From assembly GCF_048593165.1 (NCBI RefSeq), contig NZ_CP184271.1: DNA of 64,000 nucleotides. One strand, given 5' to 3'. Positions 54,277-62,491 of the stretch are shown in pieces. The notes under the pieces are model-generated. The model searched no databases. It was given only the letters and a program-made list of their open reading frames with translations, and was not told where the DNA came from. The position numbers were made by a program, and so were the translations under genes. The stretch is from Pectobacterium sp013449375. GTDB lineage: Bacteria; Pseudomonadota; Gammaproteobacteria; Enterobacterales; Enterobacteriaceae. Positions within the stretch are counted from its first letter, which is position 1; each line of letters starts with the position of its first letter.

Positions 54277-54915
54277 TCAAACGGATGGGCAACGCGCCAA
54301 TATCTGTTTCGCTTCTTTAACCAACTGGCCGCGTGAGAACATCAACTGTAGGCGTCCACCGCCAATTTGCTGCCAGAGTACCGCAGAGCGGATACCGGCC
54401 AGCAGGGCCGCGCGCACTTTTGCCTGCACCTGACTGTTTTTCAGCACTTCCGGCGAACCGGTAACCTGAATACGCGGACCCAGTGTACTGATGACATCCA
54501 CGTAAATTGCCGCCAGCGCGCTGACAATCGTTTCGGAAAGCAGTTCGAAATGCTCCAGTTGGCGCTCCAACTGTCCAATGCGTTTACCTAATTCATCAAG
54601 TGCGGCAGGCTTCGCTTTCAGCTTGCGCTCTAGCGCAATCAGGCTGAAGGCATAGCGTGATAACTCCGCACCGGCACCTTTATTACTGCTGGTGTTCAGA
54701 ATACCTAACAGCGTTTCCACCCCAATTTTCAGGTTTTGCTCGTCATTGCCGTAAACGGCCAACGTGGATGCTGGGTTGAGATTCAATACGCTGTTCAGCG
54801 AGGTGTGCAGTGCAGCGTTATTACACTGACCGGTATGGGCCAACTGCTGGACGACATGCGCTGATTGGCAAATACCCGCTAACGCCAGCGTAATCTCATA
54901 ATAATTCTTAGCCAC
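54277..54915 (-). CDS. hflD: lysogenisation regulator homologue HflD
   Basis: A 212-residue helical, membrane-associated protein: MAKNYYEITLALAGICQSAHVVQQLAHTG, RYAFSLIALERKL and GRLQLMFSRGQLVKEAKQILA match E. coli HflD (YcfC). It is known for lowering lambda CII activity; its cellular role is not settled. It starts two bases after the mnmA stop, so mnmA-hflD are one unit. Confidence 0.94.
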   Translation of the reverse strand: MAKNYYEITLALAGICQSAHVVQQLAHTGQCNNAALHTSLNSVLNLNPASTLAVYGNDEQNLKIGVETLLGILNTSSNKGAGAELSRYAFSLIALERKLKAKPAALDELGKRIGQLERQLEHFELLSETIVSALAAIYVDVISTLGPRIQVTGSPEVLKNSQVQAKVRAALLAGIRSAVLWQQIGGGRLQLMFSRGQLVKEAKQILARCPSV

Positions 54916-54917
54916 GG

Positions 54918-56024
54918 TTACTCCTGTAAGCGTTCTTCAATGATGCCGCCGCCAAGGCACACGTCGTCCAGATAAAAAACGGCGGATTGACCCGGCGTCA
55001 CGGCTGCAACGGGCTCATCAAAACGCACGGTAATGCGATCGTCGCCAAGTGGCGTAACGGTGCAAGGGATATCCGCCTGACGGTAACGGGTTTTCACCGT
55101 ACAGCGTAATTCAGCGGTGAGCGGCTGACGGTCAACCCAATGCAACTGTTGTGCGATTAAGCCGTAGGACATCAGGCGAGGGTGTTCGTGCCCCTGCGCG
55201 ACATACAAAATATTATTAGCGACATCTTTATCCACCACGTACCAGGGATCTTCGCCGCCGTCTTTGACGCCGCCGATGCCCAAGCCTTTACGCTGCCCCA
55301 GCGTGTGGTACATCAGCCCCTGATGTTGTCCCATCGGTTTGTTGTCGTCGACGGACAGAATCGGACCCGGCTGTGCGGGCAGGTAGCGCGCCAGAAAATC
55401 AGTAAATTTGCGCTCGCCGATAAAGCAGATACCGGTAGAGTCTTTCTTCTTGGCGGTTGCCAGCTCAAGCGCTTCGGCGATCTTGCGCACCTGTGGTTTT
55501 TCCAGCTCACCGACCGGGAACAGACTTTGTGCGATCTGTTCGTGGCTCAGCGTATAAAGAAAATAGCTCTGGTCTTTATTGCCGTCCATGCCGCGCAGCA
55601 AGCGGCTCTTGCCGTCGACGTCATGACGACGAACATAGTGGCCTGTCGCGATATAGTCGGCTCCAAGATCCTCGGCGGCGAATTCCAGGAAGGCTTTGAA
55701 TTTGATTTCTTTATTGCACAGGATATCGGGATTGGGGGTACGGCCCGCTTTGTATTCTTCAAGGAAAAGTTCAAAAACGTTGTCCCAATATTCAGCGGCA
55801 AAGTTGACGGTATGTAATTCGATACCCAGCTTGTCGCAAACGGCTTGCGCATCGGCAAGGTCGGTGGCTGCCGAGCAATATTCCGTGTCGTCGTCCTCTT
55901 CCCAGTTCTTCATGAACAGGCCTTCAACATGATAGCCCTGTTGCTGTAACAGGTAAGCGGAAACGGAGGAATCAACACCGCCGGACATACCGACAATCAC
56001 TTTCTTCTGGCTGTTATCTGACAT
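54918..56024 (-). CDS. mnmA: tRNA-specific 2-thiouridylase MnmA
   Basis: 368 residues. MnmA puts sulfur on U34 of tRNA-Glu, -Gln and -Lys. The ATP-pyrophosphatase P-loop is in VIVGMSGGVDSSVSAYLL. The catalytic Cys pair is in NPDILCNKEIKFKAF and KKDSTGICFIGERKF. HTLGQRKGLGIGG and the C-terminal beta-barrel follow. It is close to E. coli MnmA and heads the mnmA-hflD-purB group. Confidence 0.97.
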   Translation of the reverse strand: MSDNSQKKVIVGMSGGVDSSVSAYLLQQQGYHVEGLFMKNWEEDDDTEYCSAATDLADAQAVCDKLGIELHTVNFAAEYWDNVFELFLEEYKAGRTPNPDILCNKEIKFKAFLEFAAEDLGADYIATGHYVRRHDVDGKSRLLRGMDGNKDQSYFLYTLSHEQIAQSLFPVGELEKPQVRKIAEALELATAKKKDSTGICFIGERKFTDFLARYLPAQPGPILSVDDNKPMGQHQGLMYHTLGQRKGLGIGGVKDGGEDPWYVVDKDVANNILYVAQGHEHPRLMSYGLIAQQLHWVDRQPLTAELRCTVKTRYRQADIPCTVTPLGDDRITVRFDEPVAAVTPGQSAVFYLDDVCLGGGIIEERLQE

Positions 56025-56162
56025 GGAAGTCTCACGAACTGAAATTTACTGACGCATTGATGCGAAAAACAAGCGGCATATTTTAGCATGTTGAACTGCG
56101 GGCTGCATTGCTATTCCTGCTGTGCGGCGCTTCGCTCACGTATGGCAGGAATAACAGAATGC

Positions 56163-56609
56163 CTAGAAAGGCCAGTTGAACGCACCCAGTACGGTTAACG
56201 GATAGCGTTCTGGCTGCTGATAGCAGCGGATGCTTTCAGCCACCAGCGGCGAACGAAGCTGGCGCGAATGCAGAATTTCCTCGGCGGTTAACCAGTGGCA
56301 GCATTCGATATCGCTGTCGTGCGGTTGGGTAGCAACCCGCCCAGGCAGATCGAGCGCGAAGCAAAAGCGTAAAAATGGCGTGCTGTCGGGCGCGATCCAT
56401 TGGTGCAGACGCAAGAAACTCTGCGGCGTAGCCTGAATACCGGTTTCTTCCCATAGCTCACGGCTTGCCGCCTGAATCAGCGTTTCGTCGGCCTCCAGAT
56501 GCCCTGCGGGTTGGTTCCACAATAATTTATCGTTAATCAATTCTTCGACGACCAGAAAATGGTTTTCGGCCTGTACCACACAGGCGACTGTCACATGGGG
56601 TTTAAACAT
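56163..56609 (-). CDS. nudJ: Nudix phosphatase NudJ
   Basis: A 148-residue Nudix hydrolase: MFKPHVTVACVVQAENHFLVVEE, Nudix box GHLEADETLIQAASRELWEETGI (about 37-59), WIAPDSTPFLRF. E. coli NudJ hydrolyses nucleoside tri- and diphosphates and a thiamin precursor. Its start overlaps rluE by eight bases, so the two are translated together. Confidence 0.94.
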   Translation of the reverse strand: MFKPHVTVACVVQAENHFLVVEELINDKLLWNQPAGHLEADETLIQAASRELWEETGIQATPQSFLRLHQWIAPDSTPFLRFCFALDLPGRVATQPHDSDIECCHWLTAEEILHSRQLRSPLVAESIRCYQQPERYPLTVLGAFNWPF

Positions 56610-57231
56610 CCGCTATCTCCTTCCATTCTCCGGGTAACAGGTTTTCTACCGTCTGATTGGCCATACCGTATCGAATCAGACGCAAGGTAGGATACCCAAT
56701 ATTCGCCGTCATACGACGGACTTGCCGATTACGCCCTTCATACAGCGTGATTTTTAGCCAGCAGTCAGGAATGCTTTTACGCTCGCGTATGGGCGGATTA
56801 CGTGCCCACAGCCAGCTGGGTTCCGGTACGATTTCCGCCCCTGCGGGCAGCGTTTTTCCGTCATTCAGATCCAGACCGGTACGAAAGCGCGTCAGCGCGG
56901 CATCGTCAGGAATACCTTCGACCTGAACATAGTAAATTTTGGCTGTTTTTTGCGTTGGCTGGGTGAGTCGAGCCTGAAGTTTGCCGTCATTGGTGAGAAT
57001 CATCAGACCTTCGCTGTCGCGATCCAGACGACCGGCGGCATAAATACCGCTAACCGGAATGTAGTCTTTTAGCGTGCGGCGTCCGGCTTCATCAGTGAAT
57101 TGTGGCAGGACATCGAAGGGTTTATTGAACAAAACGATTCGACGCGGCGCGTTATCAGGTTGCCTTTTTTTTGCCGGCTGTGAGCTGAATCGTTTAACTT
57201 TGTGATTTTTAACAGGGAATTTATTCATCAT
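56602..57231 (-). CDS. rluE: 23S rRNA pseudouridine(2457) synthase RluE
   Basis: A 209-residue RsuA-family pseudouridine synthase. The catalytic Asp is in AAGRLDRDSEGLMILTNDG. VLFNKPFDVLPQFTDEAGRRTL and YEGRNRQVRRMTANIGYPTLRLIR match E. coli RluE. The start is uncertain: ATG 57231, ATG 57228, or ATG 57258. The last lies within a perfect TATAAT that is more likely the -10, so 57231 is used. Confidence 0.92.
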   Translation of the reverse strand: MMNKFPVKNHKVKRFSSQPAKKRQPDNAPRRIVLFNKPFDVLPQFTDEAGRRTLKDYIPVSGIYAAGRLDRDSEGLMILTNDGKLQARLTQPTQKTAKIYYVQVEGIPDDAALTRFRTGLDLNDGKTLPAGAEIVPEPSWLWARNPPIRERKSIPDCWLKITLYEGRNRQVRRMTANIGYPTLRLIRYGMANQTVENLLPGEWKEIADV

Positions 57232-57307
57232 CTTTATAGTCGCGGAAAACAAAAGCATTATACTCGAAATGGTTTGCGATTGGCGCGGGCTAAATATTCA
57301 AGTAGTA

Positions 57308-57336
57308 TTGACACGCATCTTACAAGTCATTAACAA
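57308..57336 (+). promoter_or_regulatory. sigma70 promoter of icd
   Basis: TTGACA (57308-57313), a 17-base spacer and TAACAA (57331-57336) lie just upstream of the icd ribosome-binding site (GGAGAGG). This would give a very short leader, so a further promoter upstream is possible. Confidence 0.45.
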
Positions 57337-57359
57337 AATTGCGCTCGAAGGAGAGGTTA

Positions 57360-58613
57360 ATGGAAAGCAAAGTAGTTGTACCGACAGAAGGTCAGAAAAT
57401 CACGGTTGATGCTCAAGGTAAACTGGTTGTTCCAAACAATCCGGTTATCCCGTTTATCGAAGGTGACGGCATTGGTATCGATGTCACGCCTGCCATGATC
57501 AACGTCGTTAACGCCGCCGTGAAGAAAGCCTATCAGGGCAAGCGCGCGATTTCTTGGATGGAAATCTATACCGGTGAAAAATCCACGCAGGTCTACGGTA
57601 AAGATGTCTGGCTGCCAGACGAAACGCTGGATTTGATCCGTGAATACCGTGTGGCGATTAAGGGCCCGCTGACAACGCCAGTCGGCGGTGGTATTCGTTC
57701 TCTGAACGTTGCACTGCGTCAACAGTTGGATCTGTATGTTTGCCTGCGTCCGGTACGCTACTACGAAGGTACACCTAGCCCGGTTAAACAGCCTGAGTTG
57801 ACCGACATGGTGATCTTCCGCGAAAACGCCGAAGACATTTATGCAGGTATCGAGTGGAAAGCGGGTTCTGCTGAAGCAGACAAAGTGATCAAATTCCTGC
57901 GTGAAGAAATGGGCGTTAACAAAATCCGTTTCCCTGAGCAGTGTGGTATCGGTGTGAAGCCGTGTTCGGAAGAAGGCACTAAACGTCTGGTTCGCGCTGC
58001 AATCGAATACGCGATTACCAACGACCGTGATTCCGTCACGCTGGTGCACAAAGGCAACATCATGAAATTCACCGAAGGCGCGTTCAAAGACTGGGGATAC
58101 CAGTTGGCGCGTGAAGAATTCGGCGGTGAGCTGATCGATGGCGGCCCGTGGGTGAAAATCAATAACCCGAACACCGGTAAAGAGATCGTAGTAAAAGACG
58201 TGATCGCCGATGCGTTCCTGCAACAAATCCTGCTGCGTCCTGCTGAATACGATGTGATCGCTTGTATGAACCTGAACGGTGACTACATTTCTGATGCCCT
58301 GGCGGCACAGGTTGGCGGTATCGGTATCGCCCCAGGCGCGAACATTGGTGACGAATGTGCACTGTTCGAAGCCACGCACGGTACGGCACCGAAATATGCG
58401 GGTCAGGATAAAGTGAACCCAGGTTCTGTGATTCTGTCTGCTGAAATGATGCTGCGTCACCTGCAATGGTTCGAAGCGGCTGACCTGATTGTTAAGGGCG
58501 TTGAAGGCGCGATCAAGAACAAGACCGTGACTTACGATTTCGAACGTCTGATGGAAGGTGCTAAGCTGCGTAAGTGTAGCGAGTTCGCTCAGGACATCAT
58601 CGATAATATGTAA
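57360..58613 (+). CDS. icd: isocitrate dehydrogenase (NADP)
   Basis: A 417-residue TCA-cycle enzyme that makes 2-oxoglutarate, CO2 and NADPH. FIEGDGIGIDVTPAM, the phosphorylatable Ser 114 in GGGIRSLNVALRQQ (target of the AceK kinase) and the NADP-binding ATHGTAPKYAGQDKVNPGS are intact. The ATG at 57360 follows GGAGAGG; an in-frame start seven codons upstream would bury that site. It is divergent from rluE as in E. coli. Confidence 0.98.
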   Translation: MESKVVVPTEGQKITVDAQGKLVVPNNPVIPFIEGDGIGIDVTPAMINVVNAAVKKAYQGKRAISWMEIYTGEKSTQVYGKDVWLPDETLDLIREYRVAIKGPLTTPVGGGIRSLNVALRQQLDLYVCLRPVRYYEGTPSPVKQPELTDMVIFRENAEDIYAGIEWKAGSAEADKVIKFLREEMGVNKIRFPEQCGIGVKPCSEEGTKRLVRAAIEYAITNDRDSVTLVHKGNIMKFTEGAFKDWGYQLAREEFGGELIDGGPWVKINNPNTGKEIVVKDVIADAFLQQILLRPAEYDVIACMNLNGDYISDALAAQVGGIGIAPGANIGDECALFEATHGTAPKYAGQDKVNPGSVILSAEMMLRHLQWFEAADLIVKGVEGAIKNKTVTYDFERLMEGAKLRKCSEFAQDIIDNM

Positions 58614-58640
58614 TCTGCTGTTCAGCGCAGATGAGTATTA

Positions 58641-58662
58641 GGGGCCAATTTGGCCCCTTTTT
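58641..58662 (+). terminator. terminator of icd
   Basis: GGGGCCA (58641-58647) pairs with TGGCCCC (58651-58657), followed by T5 (58658-58662). The gene at 58665 converges on it. Confidence 0.88.
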
Positions 58663-58664
58663 CT

Positions 58665-59852
58665 TTATGGATGACCAATGCTCTGTGAACCGGGAATGAG
58701 CCGGAAATACATGTGTTCGGGAATCGGGCTGTCCCAGCCGCCGATATACATCGCAAAGCCGATCGTGCCGAAAAGAATACCGAGTACCAAGATCGTCATC
58801 GCAATACCGGACAGCGCGGTTTGTCGCCATAGCGGTTTGGTTGTTTCACTGTCTTTTTCCTGCGAACCGGAAGGTTTCGTCAGTGAGAAATGGAGCGTTG
58901 AAGCCACCGGGCAGGACTCGACGCAGGTCATACAGGCCGTGCATTCTGCCGTTCTCACCTGAATCAGCTTATCCACCGGAATGTTAGACGGACATGCCTT
59001 GGCGCACTTGCCGCAATCGATACAGCTGGTGGCGTTGCGACGGATCTTGAAGGGCGACAGCAGTGAAAATACCCCCATGAACGCGCCGTAAGGACAGAGG
59101 TAGCGGCACCAGAAATGGCGGACAAACAGACTGGTGAACGTGAAGAGAAAGACGCAGACCAGTGTGATGGTGCCGATATTACGAAAGAAGCCGAGCATTT
59201 TAACATCGGCGATCAGGCCGTAGGGCGACATCAGGAACATATAAATGCCTTGTGCCGGCATTGATAAGGCGATGTAGAGAAAAAAACCTAATAGCAGATA
59301 TTTCAGGCTGCGCAGTGGAATATCCAGCCACTTCGGAAGAATGAAATGGCGGCCAACTATTTTTTTCCCCAACGCACCTACCCACTCGGAAATCGTGCCG
59401 ATAGGACACAGCCAGGAACAGAACGATTTCTTCAGCAACACGCTAATCAGAATAAATGCTGCAAGTAATAGCATTGACGCAAGGTGAATAGGAGGAAAAT
59501 TACCTGTTTCCCATGTAAACTTAGCGTTCATCAATCCTGCAATTGGCAGCCAGCCTTCGATACCACCCGGTCTCGGCATATAAAGACTCGTACCGCCAGT
59601 TTCAAAGTAGCGTACCCAAAAATAGAAGGTGATGCCGATATAAACGTTGAGCGCCAATAGCAGAATTTGTGTTGCTCTGCGCCAGCTCAGAGCATTGCGC
59701 CAGTCGTTCCAGGGAAGTTTGCCTCCGGTGGTGCCAGGACGCCGTTGCCACCGCTTTCTTGCTTTCTCACTCATTGCTCTCAATGTCTCCCATTTATTTT
59801 TTTCATTCGGCGCTTTCAACGTACCGAAGGGATCGTGGGGCAACGTTATCAT
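58665..59852 (-). CDS. polyferredoxin-like 4Fe-4S membrane protein (NapH/CcoG-like)
   Basis: About 395 residues with five to six membrane helices. Two NapH-type loops (FCSWLCPIGTISEW and WCRYLCPYGAFMG) and a pair of ferredoxin clusters, CIDCGKCAKACP and CTACMTCVESCP (about 285-325), are present. Such proteins pass electrons between the quinone pool and other redox centres; the partner is not evident, as no reductase or oxidase gene is adjacent. The start is uncertain: ATG 59894, 59852 and 59774 are in frame, and the latter two have weak purine-rich sites. Confidence 0.8.
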   Translation of the reverse strand: MITLPHDPFGTLKAPNEKNKWETLRAMSEKARKRWQRRPGTTGGKLPWNDWRNALSWRRATQILLLALNVYIGITFYFWVRYFETGGTSLYMPRPGGIEGWLPIAGLMNAKFTWETGNFPPIHLASMLLLAAFILISVLLKKSFCSWLCPIGTISEWVGALGKKIVGRHFILPKWLDIPLRSLKYLLLGFFLYIALSMPAQGIYMFLMSPYGLIADVKMLGFFRNIGTITLVCVFLFTFTSLFVRHFWCRYLCPYGAFMGVFSLLSPFKIRRNATSCIDCGKCAKACPSNIPVDKLIQVRTAECTACMTCVESCPVASTLHFSLTKPSGSQEKDSETTKPLWRQTALSGIAMTILVLGILFGTIGFAMYIGGWDSPIPEHMYFRLIPGSQSIGHP

Positions 59853-60075
59853 GCTCTTAGCGGTCAAAAATTGATTTGTGCATTGTAAATGCATGTTTGT
59901 GTTTTTTTAGCAGGGCGATTTAAATAAGAGAAGAGGAGATAACGCGGTATTCATCGCATCGGGGATAGTGTACTGAAGAGCGATGTCTAAGAATAAAGCC
60001 TTAGCGATATAAAAATAATGGGTACAAAAGCGTACCCATTCTATTAATTGCCAGATGGTATTATCTTTTATTTTC

Positions 60076-60166
60076 TCTATCATACTTCAAACGGCGTGCG
60101 TTGGTCGGCATCAGCGTAGAGGAATGCCTTGCTGCATTTTCCACAACTCGAATGATTTAAGTTATA
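60076..60166. repeat. palindromic intergenic repeat, copy 4 (diverged)
   Basis: TCTATCATACTTCAAACGG and GTGCGTTGG at the left, and CAACTCGAATGATTTAAGTTATA at the right, match the ends of copies 1 and 3. The middle is shortened and the nested hairpin is lost. It lies in the 410-base spacer before the Mor-like gene, which otherwise shows nothing. Confidence 0.6.
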
Positions 60167-60262
60167 TGTTATTAAAATCAGAGGTTATCGCTATTAGTCA
60201 ATTATCTATTTTTAGTCTGTTCCTTTAATTACCACCTGGTTGTTAATTTATGACTTTTGGCA

Positions 60263-60613
60263 TTATGCCTGAGAGTGTTGCTTTGCCTGTGACTCTTCTT
60301 TTCGCATTGTTCTGACAATTTTATAAATCCATTGCAGCGAGACATTATATTTTTTAGCCAACGCGCTGTGATTGCGTCCGTCAAATTCTTCATAGATTTG
60401 AAGATCGCGTTGAGAAGCGCGCCAGGATATTCCCATTGGGAAATAAACGTTTTGCCCGCCCCATACGGTCATCATATGTTTGGCAACGGCATTGCCGACC
60501 AGCTCGGCTGTTTGCGGATCGAGTTCGGTGACGTTTTTGACCGTATCGGCCACGTGTTGAGAAAGTTCGACCAGAAGCTCAGGACCTTTACTGCGAAATT
60601 GTGGTTCAGTCAT
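60263..60613 (-). CDS. Mor-family transcription activator-like protein
   Basis: 116 residues resembling the middle-operon regulator Mor of phage Mu: a helical dimerisation part (about 1-50), the beta-strand segment VWGGQNVYFPMG, then RDLQIYEEFDGRNHSALAKKYNVSLQWIYKIVRTMR as the helix-turn-helix. AAGGTGAT precedes the ATG. No Mu-like structural genes are nearby, so it is an orphan regulator or phage remnant. Its promoter (60703-60731) is strong and surrounded by ACAAC boxes shared with the operator of the adjacent S24 repressor. Confidence 0.82.
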   Translation of the reverse strand: MTEPQFRSKGPELLVELSQHVADTVKNVTELDPQTAELVGNAVAKHMMTVWGGQNVYFPMGISWRASQRDLQIYEEFDGRNHSALAKKYNVSLQWIYKIVRTMRKEESQAKQHSQA

Positions 60614-60702
60614 AAATCACCTTATCGTTATGCATGAGTGTTGTTACTGACGTGAAAACTGGGTTGTTACCTTTGCAGAGATTGCTCTGCTGCCATGGGT
60701 CT

Positions 60703-60783
60703 ATTTAAAACTATAGTTGTTTTTGTGTCAACATCTTTAGTTTTAATTTGGGTTGTTTTTGGTTGTAAAAAGAAATGACAACC
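60703..60783 (-). promoter_or_regulatory. promoter of the Mor-like gene with ACAAC boxes
   Basis: Reverse strand: TTGACA (60731-60726), 17 bases, TTAAAT (60708-60703). Around it are ACAACC at 60766-60761 and 60756-60751, ACAACT at 60721-60716, and inverted GGTTGT at 60783-60778. The same boxes form the operator at 61844-61857, suggesting repression by the S24 protein. Confidence 0.6.
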
Positions 60784-60819
60784 TGCGGGGCGGCGCGCAG
60801 AAGAGGCCAGATGAAGGGC

Positions 60820-60844
60820 AAAAAAATCCCGCCATAGGGCGGGA
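60820..60844 (-). terminator. terminator of the S24 repressor gene
   Basis: On the reverse strand TCCCGCC/GGCGGGA form a seven-pair stem followed by a run of six to seven T. It separates the repressor transcript from the Mor-like gene. The rest of 60614-61097 holds only the Mor promoter and no gene. Confidence 0.85.
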
Positions 60845-61097
60845 AAGGAACACAGAGACAGGATGAATAACACAACATCAACAAGGGTTGATGAAACAAT
60901 AGCATAGTGATTGTATAAAACTGTGACGTGTGGGTAAGGTTATCTGAGCGAGGGTAAACGTTTTTTAGCGGCGCGGCGCTTATCCATAACGTGACGATTG
61001 GCGACAGCAACACAAAGCCGGTGTCCGTATCGGTCCACCGGCGTTAGTGAGAGGAAAAGAGAGACGGCTATGACGCGGGATACTGTCAGTATCGGGA

Positions 61098-61832
61098 CTA
61101 TAGCAGTACCGAATACCAGAACACGCGGCCAATAATCTCGACGTCTGATTCGTACGCTTCTTCGTCAGCTTCGCGATTAAAGCTATGGATGACGAGAAGG
61201 CCGCCAGGCTTGCGGTAAAGCTGCTTGATTCGCTTGAGCTTATCGTTACCGCCACCTTCCTGAGCGATGGCGTAGAGCTTTCCATCAATGATGCGCTTGT
61301 TGTTGGTATCAACCGCGACGGTGGTTCCATCAGGAATGATGGGTTCCATACTGTCGCCCGCTGCCGGGAAACAAAGTACCCCTGAACCGTCCGTATTTGC
61401 ACCAACCTTACGCAGCGTAGCTTTAGAAAAACGGAGCTTAAAGCCGTTGTAATCCTCGCTCTGAATGCGTCCGTCGCCGCAGGCAAACTCAATATCCTTT
61501 AAAAAGGGCACTTCCACCTCGTCCTCTGATAGTTCTGTCGTGCTGTCCCAAGCTGATACGGTGCCCCATTCTGATTTTGGCGGAATGCTCGATTCCTGTA
61601 CAGGTCGAGTTACCCCGTCGTTACGCATTGGGTCTTCGCCGTTTGCCAACCATTCAGGGCGAACATGGAGTGCATTGGAAAGCTCAACAATTTTGGTTGT
61701 CTGCGACGCTTTCCCCACTTCGATCTTCTGTATGGCGGCCTGAGATACGCCAATCATGTCGCCAAGCGCTTTTTGGCTAAGCCCTTGTGCGATTCTGGCG
61801 GTCTTTAATCGTTCTGCAAGTGTCGTTTTCAT
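61098..61832 (-). CDS. phage-type repressor: XRE helix-turn-helix plus S24 (LexA-like) peptidase
   Basis: 244 residues. The N-terminal helix-turn-helix (about 5-60: GLSQKALGDMIGVSQAAIQKIE) is joined to a C-terminal autocleavage domain with cleavage pair Cys118-Gly119 in EFACGDG, nucleophile Ser 161 in AAGDSMEP and Lys 185 in DGKLYAI. It is like CI-type repressors, which cleave themselves when RecA is activated. The promoter predicts a leaderless mRNA that starts at or next to the ATG, with a palindromic operator between -35 and -10. No integrase or structural genes are adjacent. Confidence 0.88.
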   Translation of the reverse strand: MKTTLAERLKTARIAQGLSQKALGDMIGVSQAAIQKIEVGKASQTTKIVELSNALHVRPEWLANGEDPMRNDGVTRPVQESSIPPKSEWGTVSAWDSTTELSEDEVEVPFLKDIEFACGDGRIQSEDYNGFKLRFSKATLRKVGANTDGSGVLCFPAAGDSMEPIIPDGTTVAVDTNNKRIIDGKLYAIAQEGGGNDKLKRIKQLYRKPGGLLVIHSFNREADEEAYESDVEIIGRVFWYSVLL

Positions 61833-61838
61833 TCATTC

Positions 61839-61867
61839 AATGTACAACTTAGGTTGTCACTTATCAA
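61839..61867 (-). promoter_or_regulatory. leaderless promoter and operator of the S24 repressor gene
   Basis: Reverse strand: TTGATA (61867-61862), 17 bases, TACATT (61844-61839). The expected start point falls at about 61832, the ATG itself. The palindrome ACAAC-TTAG-GTTGT (61844-61857, plus-strand reading) fills the spacer, predicting autorepression. Confidence 0.65.
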
Positions 61868-61938
61868 GCGCGTATTAATTTTGTTTAAAAAAAGCGCCCA
61901 TTATCTTTCCTTGCCGTGCACAAAAATCACGCATCAAT

Positions 61939-61973
61939 ACAACTTTGAAAACGATTTAAGTTGTTATTTATAG
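61939..61973 (+). promoter_or_regulatory. divergent promoter with ACAACT/AGTTGT half-sites
   Basis: TTGAAA (61945-61950), 17 bases and TTATAG (61968-61973) form a plausible plus-strand promoter. ACAACT (61939-61944) abuts the -35 and AGTTGT (61959-61964) lies in the spacer, so the S24 repressor may control it. No cro-like gene follows. Confidence 0.5.
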
Positions 61974-62112
61974 CGGCAAGCCCATTTGAATAAGTGAGAT
62001 AACGTCGTCATACAGAAGTGCGATTGCTCGACTATCAAAAATCCTAATAAGTATCAGGCGGTCATAGTATCATCTTATTCCACCCCCTGATTTGCTTTAA
62101 ACGTGTGTCTCA

Positions 62113-62128
62113 CTTGATCTAAATCACA
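62113..62128. promoter_or_regulatory. candidate CRP site
   Basis: On the reverse strand TGTGA-TTTAGA-TCAAG closely fits one half of the CRP consensus plus the TAGATCA centre. It lies 106 bases before the small gene at 62234. Otherwise 61974-62233 shows nothing. Confidence 0.4.
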
Positions 62129-62233
62129 ATCCGACGGTATGCATTTTGCTTTTATGGAAATCCCGCTGTGGGAAATATAACCAATAAATTCGTTTCATTA
62201 AGCATGCGCATGACTGCGTGTCGCGGAGGATGT

Positions 62234-62491
62234 ATGTCTGTAATTCGCACGTGTTTAAGTCTGTTTGGTGGTGATACGGTAATCGTTCGGTGTGCAAATA
62301 CATTTGAAGTGCAAATGAGCAATGGTGAACAGGAAGCATTGGCTGAAGAGAATAGTGTTACGCAGGATTCTATTTGTCGTCATGCGGAAGGCGAAGTGTA
62401 TTTAACGGTGCCTTATACTGGGATTTGGGATGTCGTCATCCGAGCAAAAAACGACACGCCTGAGCATTCCATAACCTATTTTCCTGCCTAA
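62234..62491 (+). CDS. small DUF1883-like protein
   Basis: 85 residues: LSLFGGDTVIVRCANTFEVQMSN, then GEVYLTVPYTGIWDVVIRAK and HSITYFPA. The pattern (glycine-rich start, a short beta-rich body, a VPYTGIWDVVI-like strand) recalls DUF1883 proteins, whose function is unknown; similarity is judged by eye. GGAGG lies just before the ATG at 62234; a frame from 62168 is longer but lacks such a site. It stands alone between the phage-like regulators and the GGDEF gene. Confidence 0.6.
   Translation: MSVIRTCLSLFGGDTVIVRCANTFEVQMSNGEQEALAEENSVTQDSICRHAEGEVYLTVPYTGIWDVVIRAKNDTPEHSITYFPA

Noticed and set aside
55182..55817. 211-codon plus-strand frame opposite mnmA
   Set aside because: Shadow of the conserved mnmA gene; no ribosome-binding site.
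57357..58466. 369-codon minus-strand frame opposite icd
   Set aside because: Antisense shadow of icd; translation looks random and rich in Phe, His and Arg.
60667..61013. Minus-strand frames between the Mor-like gene and the S24 gene
   Set aside because: They run across a strong terminator and the Mor promoter; no ribosome-binding site or protein-like pattern.
59895..62491. Considered calling this an intact prophage
   Set aside because: Only two regulators are phage-like; there is no integrase, attachment-site repeat, replication, head, tail or lysis gene.
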